This document shows, one piece after another, positions 58,289 through 64,000 of a DNA stretch of 64,000 nt. The translations under genes were made by a program, and so were the position numbers. The notes below the pieces were generated by a model. That model had not been told where the DNA came from. It saw nothing but the letters and a program-made list of their open reading frames with translations, and made no database searches. The stretch lies in NCBI GenBank assembly GCA_016721905.1, contig JADKHH010000036.1, positions 1 through 64,000 of the forward strand, in the 5' to 3' direction. The first letter of the stretch is position 1. Each line of letters begins with the position of its first letter. Source of the stretch: Candidatus Opimibacter skivensis (GTDB lineage Bacteria > Bacteroidota > Bacteroidia > Chitinophagales > Saprospiraceae).

Positions 58289-59687
58289 CTATTCCTTAAT
58301 GGGTTCTTCCACTGATACCACCGGGAAAATCAAAATAAACGTAGTCCCATGGCCGGAACGGCTATTGACATTTAGCTCAATATGATGGAGCTTAAGAATA
58401 CTTTGCACCAGCGAAAGTCCAATCCCCGATCCTTTAACTGAAGATGTTCTCGGACTCCTGTAGAATGCATTGAATATCATCGGTAATTCTTCCTGAGGAA
58501 TTCCCGGACCATTGTCTGTAAACTCGATGATAATAGCTCCTTCAGATGAAAATGAAAGACTGGCTTTTACTTTTTTATCCGGGCTAAACTTGCAACCGTT
58601 GTCCATCAGGTTAATCAAGAGCAGTTCTCAGTAATTGTTCATTGCCATTGAAAAACAATTGCTGTTCATTATCTGGCAAATTGACTACTTCAAAATGAAT
58701 GGTATACTCCGGATGATTCTTGAGCAAGGTTTCCTTGGTCTGCCATATCATTTCGTCAATCCGTAATGGCTGAAACCGGATCATGGCTCCATCGGAGTTA
58801 ATCCTTGCCATTTGCATCAGTTTATCTGCCACCTCATTTAATTCCTTTACATCCGACAATACGGAAGAAAGCGTTGCTACATATTCCTCCTCTGATCTTT
58901 CATTTTGCAGAGTCACTTCTACCTGGGACACAATCACATTGAGCGGATTTTTAAGCTCATGACTGATATTGGAAAGAAACATTTTCTGCAAACCAAAGAC
59001 TTGCTGTATCCGGTCAAGTAATTTGTTGAATGTGATCACCAGTCGCGACAACTCATCGTGCTGGTTGGTCGTTACCAGGCGGTGGCTCATATCCGTCGGT
59101 AGCAATGCATCTACCTGGTTCATAATACGGCTTACCGGTGCGAGTGCCTGGCGGGCAAAGAACCATCCACCAATTGCGACAAGCGTAATGGAGATCAAAA
59201 AAACCAGTATAAGGATCTGTGTCAGGTTATCTAAATGGACCTGGTCAAAAACTGACTCAGCAATGACCACATAGTCTTCTCCTGCTTTGTTCATGTATGG
59301 AATGGCCAGCGCGCTGAACTTACCATGAGGAAACCGACATTCTCCGTAGATTCTGACGTCATCGAAGGCGGCTTGCTTGATGTCATTAGGTGCGGGATTG
59401 AAACTGTAGAGTCTTTTTCCGTCCGGGGTATAAATGGAAATATTTTCAGGATAATCGGCGACCAGCGGGCTTGACATTTCAGTCGGAGCTTCAATCTTAA
59501 ATTCCTGCTCATCCGTTTTTTTTCCGGCTACCATTTCTGCGATGAGCAGGGCTTTTGATCTCAGGCTGTCATAATACTCGTCCTGAAGGTTGAGCTTAAA
59601 CTGGAAATGTATATAGAAGAATGCGACGACCAGGATACTGGCCGCAATTAAAATAAACTGCAATGTCAGGCGAACGCGAATCTGCAT
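58289..59687 (-). pseudogene. Sensor histidine kinase with a one-base frameshift
   Basis: Two frames, 59687-58611 and 58618-58289, make one kinase of about 465 residues. It has a membrane helix (FILIAASILVVAFF), a periplasmic region, a second helix before a HAMP domain, then HisKA (SNISHELKNPLNVI) and HATPase (NLMDNGCKFS, DNGPGIP, GSGIGLSLVQ). An extra G in CTCTTGATTAAC at about 58616 breaks the frame within the N box. All motifs are present if corrected. It partners the regulator at 59715. Confidence 0.9.
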
Positions 59688-59714
59688 AAATGGCTTTTAC
59701 TGAAATTCTGTTAC

Positions 59715-60392
59715 CTATTCGTCTTTAAGGATATATCCCTGTCCGAAAAGCGTGTGGATCAACTTTTTCTGAAAAGGCTTGTCCACTTTATTTCGGAGGT
59801 AATTGACATACACTTCCACCACATTTGAGCTTGTTTCAAAGTTGATATCCCATACTTTTTCAGCTATCTCCGCTTTGGAAACAGCTTTTCCCTGGTTACG
59901 TATAAAGTACTCCATCAGGGCAAACTCCTTGGGTGTGAGTTCAATTTTCACTCCGCCTCTATATATCTCCTTGGCTAATAGATTCATTTCAATATCTGCA
60001 AAAACCAGTACAGATTTTGGGGCATTGGTATCCTTGCCCCGTCTGGAAAGTGCTTTTATCCTGGCCAGGAGTTCTTTAAAATCATATGGTTTGGTCAGAT
60101 AATCGTCAGCGCCTGCTTCCAGTCCCAACACTTTATCGTCGGTTGAGCTGAGCGCAGTCAAGAGTAAAACGGGCGTGTTGATGCCTTGAGACCGGAGGTA
60201 CTGGGTCAGGTCAAAGCCATTCATTCCAGGGACAATAATGTCCGAAATAATCACATCATATTCATTCTTGAGCGCGAGCTCAGTGCCGGTGGTCCCATCC
60301 AGAGCAAAATCCACCTCAATCTGGTGTTCTTTCAACCCCTTGGTCAGGGATTGAACAGCCTTTTTTTCGTCCTCAATGAGCAAAACCTTCAT
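59715..60392 (-). CDS. OmpR-family response regulator
   Basis: The protein is 225 residues. The receiver domain has phospho-acceptor Asp51 (ISDIIVPGMNG) and Lys in YLTKPYDFKEL. The winged helix contains ELTPKEFALMEYFIRNQGKAVSK and VYVNYLRNKVDKPF. It is first in an operon with the kinase and the haloperoxidase-like gene and divergent from a second one, so both are plausible targets (inference). Confidence 0.95.
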   Translation of the reverse strand: MKVLLIEDEKKAVQSLTKGLKEHQIEVDFALDGTTGTELALKNEYDVIISDIIVPGMNGFDLTQYLRSQGINTPVLLLTALSSTDDKVLGLEAGADDYLTKPYDFKELLARIKALSRRGKDTNAPKSVLVFADIEMNLLAKEIYRGGVKIELTPKEFALMEYFIRNQGKAVSKAEIAEKVWDINFETSSNVVEVYVNYLRNKVDKPFQKKLIHTLFGQGYILKDE

Positions 60393-60498
60393 GGTATGTA
60401 TTCTGAAATTCTGTCAAAAGTGGTATTTTCTCCCTTGTAAATGGCATTTCTAAGGAAATTCTAATGGAAATCAAGCACATAGACAGCAAAGATGGTGC

Positions 60499-60506
60499 TA
60501 ACTTTG
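60499..60506 (+). promoter_or_regulatory. TAnnTTTG -7 box upstream of the 60551 gene
   Basis: TAACTTTG sits 44 bases before the ATG at 60551 and inside the longer open frame that begins at 60464. This supports the 60551 start. No clear TTG is seen at -33. Confidence 0.5.
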
Positions 60507-60550
60507 ATCCGCTTAAACAGAATATAATCTCACACCTCAACAAATTATCT

Positions 60551-61966
60551 ATGAACAATCGCACACTTTTACAACTCTGTGCTGCATTCCTGCTTATCTC
60601 ATCCCTTTTTGTGGTTTCCTGCAAGGAGGAAGATGATCAGATTTCTGATCAGAAACTAGTAGCCGGATACGGTGCAGAAGCCGCGCTGGAATGGAATAAG
60701 CTATTCCTTGAAATCGAACGTTATGCTACCGGATACAGGCCTGGTCCTGCTCCCCGGGCTTTGGGTCATATGGGACTGGCTGCCTACGAGGCTTGCGTGA
60801 CCGGTATGCCAGATTATAATTCACTCGAGAATCAATTCAATGGCCTGAATATACCAAACATAGAAGCCGGCAAAGAGTACCACTGGCCTTCAGTCGTACA
60901 CGGTGTTTATTCAATCATGTTCCCAAATTTCTTTACACAAGAGCCACCGGCTGATGTAAGGAACCAATGGGAGGTGCTGAAAAACAGTCTCAATCAAAAA
61001 TACCTGGCAGAAGCAGGTCAGGAAGTATTCAACCGCTCAAAGACTTATGGAGAAGCAGTTGGTTTGGCTGTATGGGAATGGTCAACTACTGACCCATATG
61101 GTCACGATGCTTACAAAAACCCATTTGGCAACTGGACAACCAATGAATCCTACAATTGGGAGGATCATTATGATGGTCCTGGTGATTGGGCACCAACCGT
61201 TCCCGGACCAACAAGTCCAATGGGGCCATATTTTGGAAAAGCCCGCGCTTTTGCCCTCAAAGAATCCCAAAAGGTTTGTTTGCCTCCATCACACTATTAT
61301 ATGGAGTATAGTGAGGATCCACACTCTGAATATTATGCCCAAGCATTGCAAGCTTATACAAAAAATGCTCAAACTGATTATACAGTTAAATGGATCGGCG
61401 AATTCTGGAGTGATGACCTGTTAAACCTGACTTTCAGTCCTGGCCCACGCTGGGTGGCCATCGGCAATCAAGTGATAGAGAATGAAAATTCCAACCTGGA
61501 GACTGCACTTGAAATGTATGCTAAAGTAGGCATGTCGCTCAATGATGCTGCTGTAGGAGCCTGGGCTTCAAAATATCACTATAATGTAGAACGTCCTATC
61601 ACTTATATAACTAAAGTTATAGATCCTACTTATAAGTCAAACCTGAACAATCCAATCACCGGTGATATTGGATTTGTTCCTCCTTTCCCTGCCTTCCCTT
61701 CAGGTCACTCTACTATGGGTGGTGCAGGTGCTGAGGCTTTAGCCAGTGTTTATGGTTATTCCTATGGCATGACTGACAATTGCCATCTGGGTCGTACAGA
61801 TTTTGTAGGTGTACCGCGTACCTTCTCCAGTTTCAAGGAAATGGCAGATGAAAATGCATGGTCACGTGTACTTCTCGGCACACACTGGTATATGGATTGT
61901 GTGGAAGGCGTTCGTTTTGGAACCGATATTGCACGTAAAGTCACTGCACTTCCCTGGAAGAAATAA
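60551..61966 (+). CDS. Vanadium-dependent haloperoxidase-like / PAP2-family lipoprotein
   Basis: From 60551 (MNNRTLLQLCAAFLLISSLF) the protein is 471 residues with a lipobox (VVSC). Motifs: SKYHYNVERP (K-x6-RP), PSGHS and SRVLLGTHW. It resembles the 56917 and 6557 proteins. The extended start at 60464 would remove the signal peptide from the N-terminus and overlap a promoter box, so it is rejected. A strong terminator follows. Confidence 0.9.
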   Translation: MNNRTLLQLCAAFLLISSLFVVSCKEEDDQISDQKLVAGYGAEAALEWNKLFLEIERYATGYRPGPAPRALGHMGLAAYEACVTGMPDYNSLENQFNGLNIPNIEAGKEYHWPSVVHGVYSIMFPNFFTQEPPADVRNQWEVLKNSLNQKYLAEAGQEVFNRSKTYGEAVGLAVWEWSTTDPYGHDAYKNPFGNWTTNESYNWEDHYDGPGDWAPTVPGPTSPMGPYFGKARAFALKESQKVCLPPSHYYMEYSEDPHSEYYAQALQAYTKNAQTDYTVKWIGEFWSDDLLNLTFSPGPRWVAIGNQVIENENSNLETALEMYAKVGMSLNDAAVGAWASKYHYNVERPITYITKVIDPTYKSNLNNPITGDIGFVPPFPAFPSGHSTMGGAGAEALASVYGYSYGMTDNCHLGRTDFVGVPRTFSSFKEMADENAWSRVLLGTHWYMDCVEGVRFGTDIARKVTALPWKK

Positions 61967-61987
61967 AAACCACATCAACCACTTTGT

Positions 61988-62027
61988 AAAAAGAGACTGC
62001 CGTCAATCTGCAGTCTCTTTTTATTTT
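61988..62027 (+). terminator. Rho-independent terminator of the 60551 gene
   Basis: AAAAAGAGACTGC pairs with GCAGTCTCTTTTT around a 9-base loop, followed by ATTTT. It starts 21 bases after the stop. Confidence 0.93.
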
Positions 62028-62126
62028 AGCTGTTCAGCAGATCACCCGTTTTCAATTGACTTGTCCGTTTCATCTTGAACATCATCTTTGCCTTCCCATA
62101 AAAAAAGCTTCAAACTCTCACTTATT

Positions 62127-62627
62127 ATGATCCATTCATTTCGAACCAAACACCTAATGCGCCTGATATTACCAGTATCCTTTTGCAGTCTGATACTTTT
62201 AAGTTGCAGCTCCAATACTGAAGAAGTAATACTTACTTACCCTACAGGAGAAATATCACAAAGACATACAGAAGTCAATGGAAAAAAGGAAGGCGTGATG
62301 ACTGAATATTATAAGGATGGAAAGATAAAGGGTGACCGTCTTTTTAAGAATGACATACAAATTGGAAAATCCACATTCTACTATCCAAGTGGAAAGGTTA
62401 AAGAAGTCCAATACTATGAAGATGGTAAAATAACCGGCGGAGACACACTCTTCTATGAAACAGGGGAACCTGAGTTCCTCCGCACCTATACCAAAGGGAT
62501 TCTGGATGGATACCTTCGGAAATGGGCTCCCGACGGCACGATAATCTATGAAGCTAAATATAGCAATGATACGCTGGTAGAAGTCAAGGGCGAGCCAATC
62601 AAACGGGATACTACGATCCATCAATAG
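62127..62627 (+). CDS. MORN-repeat (YwqK-like) lipoprotein
   Basis: The protein is 166 residues from 62127; ATG at 62157 is the alternative and gives an equally good lipobox (LILLSC). The mature part has four or five MORN-like repeats (GVMTEYYKDGKIKGDRLF, STFYYPSGKVKEVQYYEDGK, GYLRKWAPDG). RefSeq labels many such proteins YwqK-family antitoxins, but no toxin partner lies next to it, so that role is not supported here. Confidence 0.85.
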   Translation: MIHSFRTKHLMRLILPVSFCSLILLSCSSNTEEVILTYPTGEISQRHTEVNGKKEGVMTEYYKDGKIKGDRLFKNDIQIGKSTFYYPSGKVKEVQYYEDGKITGGDTLFYETGEPEFLRTYTKGILDGYLRKWAPDGTIIYEAKYSNDTLVEVKGEPIKRDTTIHQ

Positions 62628-62666
62628 ACAGCTCTGCCGTTGCAGGAGCGGTGCGGTGAGCGTTTT

Positions 62667-63667
62667 CTATGACATAACCAAATTGTATTGATAATTTTTT
62701 TGATACATAACCCCATCTCGGACCACTGCAAAGACCCGGTGAATCAGCTTGTTTCTGACTGCATTTATGACTGACATTTTATTCTTTCCCTGACCCACCT
62801 TTCTCTGGTAGAAATCTTGCAACTCACCTTTTCTGCTGATGGCTCCCAGCGCGCACATATGCAGAAGAGTTTTTAAGTCCTTGTGAGCCCGATGGCTAAC
62901 TCGTGTTTTACCTCTCACACTTTTGCCTGAGGTATGCTCGAACGGGGCCAGTCCCGAGGTACAAGCGAACTTCTTAGCTTCTCTAAAGTCTTGAAATTCA
63001 TTTGTTTTGACCAATATTGCGGCACAAGTGACCATGCCAATACTAGCTAGAAGTGACCAAATCACTTAGTCTTTTAAGGTTTTCATCACTCTTTATCAAA
63101 GCTTCAATACTCTTGTCTGCCTTTTTAATATTTGACTCTATAGCGTTTATGAATCCTGGGTCCCTTTTTAAGCAGCATATCATTCTTGCCGAGGAACCTT
63201 CCAGCTTCCTTGGTGTGACTATTAACACCTTGAGGGCTTTTACCAATCTGGAGCGCATCCCATTGAGGAGCTGCAATCTTTCCAAAACCTCCCGCTTTGG
63301 TTTCCATTGTTTAAGCCGATCGGTATAGCGCATAGCATATTCAGCAATCCGTCGAGCGTCCACCCGATCATTCTTCCCTCGCTGCAAACCAAGTGATAAT
63401 TTGATATTTGAGGCACCTTCAACACACAATCAATGATCGGGTATAAAGCGTGCGCATCAGAATCATCCCATAGATCCCGGTATGCTCCAGGCAAAAATGA
63501 CACTGGATAAATCCACATGATAAATCTGCTTAAGTTCTTTAAGCCATGCCTGGATGGCCTCTTCGAATTGCTAACCTCTCCTTGGCAAACAACTTTTGAT
63601 TGGTCACGTAGGCAAAAGGCAAACGTGTCTTGGGCAATGTCACATCCCATAAATAGTTTAGTTTCAT
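62667..63667 (-). pseudogene. IS110-family transposase (DEDD recombinase), several frameshifts
   Basis: Three or more frames join to about 330 residues, the normal IS110 length. The DEDD domain is intact by motif: MGCDIAQDTF (Asp), CLEHTGIYG (Glu; reached only after a shift near 63500) and GKNDRVDARRI (two Asp). The C-terminal Transposase_20 domain has SIGMVTCAAIL and GLAPFEHTSGKS, which carries the catalytic serine. Every break is a one-base indel, and the ATG at 63665-63667 is itself out of frame with MGCDIA by one base. Inactive as written; the motifs suggest either an active relative or sequence errors. Confidence 0.85.
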
Positions 63668-63689
63668 AACTTTGAATTAAGAAGTTAAT

Positions 63690-63865
63690 TAAAAGCTAGA
63701 GTTGAAACTCTAAGGACAATCAATACCTTACTAACGGGCTTGGAGTCCCAATTTTCTATTTGATGTTTCCTTAGAAGGCCGGGAATGGAATAAAACGCTC
63801 AATAGGTTTCTAACCTCAACGTCGAACTTTAGTGCCACTCCCGGCTTCAACTTTAGTTATCCACA
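63690..63865 (-). ncRNA. Candidate IS110 bridge RNA region
   Basis: The noncoding region upstream of the transposase folds on the minus strand into a long stem (63835-63847 with 63775-63788, AAGCCGGGAGTGG against CCATTCCCGGCCTT). Its large internal space holds a small hairpin (63804-63816). A separate hairpin lies at 63697-63712 (TAGAGTT/AACTCTA). IS110-group elements are known to encode a bridge RNA in this position; the specific fold here is my inference. Confidence 0.35.
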
Positions 63866-64000
63866 AAATTCGTGTGTAATCCACAAAAGAAAAAAGGTAG
63901 CCAAAAAAGAAAACGTATGATGATTATGATCATATGATCTTTTTGCTTGCGAATGCAAGTCTAAAGGGAGTCGAACTGTTTGCTCCTGCGACCACCGGGA
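63866..64000. other. Window edge, unassigned
   Basis: AT-rich sequence with ATCATATGAT-like palindromic words (about 63926-63939) and, at the very end, GGGAGTCGAACTG...GCGACCACCGGGA. The last part looks like the 3' half of a minus-strand tRNA gene (T-loop-like TTCGA, variable-loop-like GGTGGTCG), but the T-stem does not pair properly as read. The rest would be outside the window. Confidence 0.25.

Larger units (their letters stand above)
62667..63865 (-). mobile_element. IS110-family insertion element (ends not defined)
   Basis: The transposase frames at 62667-63667 plus about 200 bases of noncoding sequence upstream. IS110 elements usually lack terminal inverted repeats and target duplications, so the exact ends cannot be set from one copy. 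Confidence 0.7.

Noticed and set aside
62127..62627. Toxin-antitoxin system (YwqK-like antitoxin)
   Set aside because: Only MORN-like repeats and a lipoprotein signal are visible; no toxin gene is next to it.

Overview
The window comes from a Bacteroidota chromosome. A Saprospiraceae/Lewinella-like member is the best fit (inference). Evidence: very large secreted proteins with type IX secretion (T9SS) C-terminal sorting domains of both type A and type B, a PorP/SprF partner, many short 5' regions with the Bacteroidota promoter box TAnnTTTG, and a crtI-crtB-crtZ-lycopene cyclase carotenoid operon. No rRNA gene, complete tRNA gene or CRISPR array was found.

Layout. 1-2210 is a broken partial copy of the giant adhesin gene at 8064-14075, with a different N-terminal module. 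3045-7890 (minus) holds an FG-GAP/ASPIC surface protein and a vanadium-haloperoxidase-like enzyme, both interrupted by single-base frameshifts. 8064-22645 (minus) is a T9SS surface-protein island: a 2003-residue adhesin, a small secreted protein, PorP/SprF, a 1019-residue type B (CHU_C) protein with cohesin-like and SprB-like repeats, and a 959-residue paralogue of the large adhesin. From 22837 to 52966 come mostly housekeeping and small accessory genes: a NarL-type regulator, an LpxL-type acyltransferase, a PASTA protein, rhodanese, dcd, a phosphopantetheinyl transferase, hldD, gcvP, metK, an FAH-family enzyme, trpS, ridA, rpmF with its DUF177 partner, a TPR protein, a sodium/solute symporter, an MFS transporter, a thioesterase, a TSUP permease, an AlkC-like glycosylase, a two-component system, a PLP decarboxylase, rmuC and a cytochrome c. 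53234-56912 is the carotenoid operon, predicted to make zeaxanthin from geranylgeranyl diphosphate. 56917-61966 is a haloperoxidase/two-component module: a regulator, a frameshifted histidine kinase and a haloperoxidase in one minus-strand operon, with a second haloperoxidase divergent from it. 62667-63865 is a frameshifted IS110-family element whose upstream noncoding region can fold in a way that would suit a bridge RNA.

Two themes run through the window. First, several genes are broken only by single-base indels while all family motifs remain (3045-6396, 6557-7890, 45514-45886, 58289-59687 and the IS110 gene). This suggests long-read consensus errors or very recent inactivation. Second, many intergenic gaps hold short purine-rich tandem words (GTGAGARC, AAGGCT, GTGAAGAGTGAAAA, TTGTGAGATGTGA) that begin at or inside the stop codon of the preceding gene. 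Larger nested inverted repeats also occur at 37282-37411 and 48242-48362.
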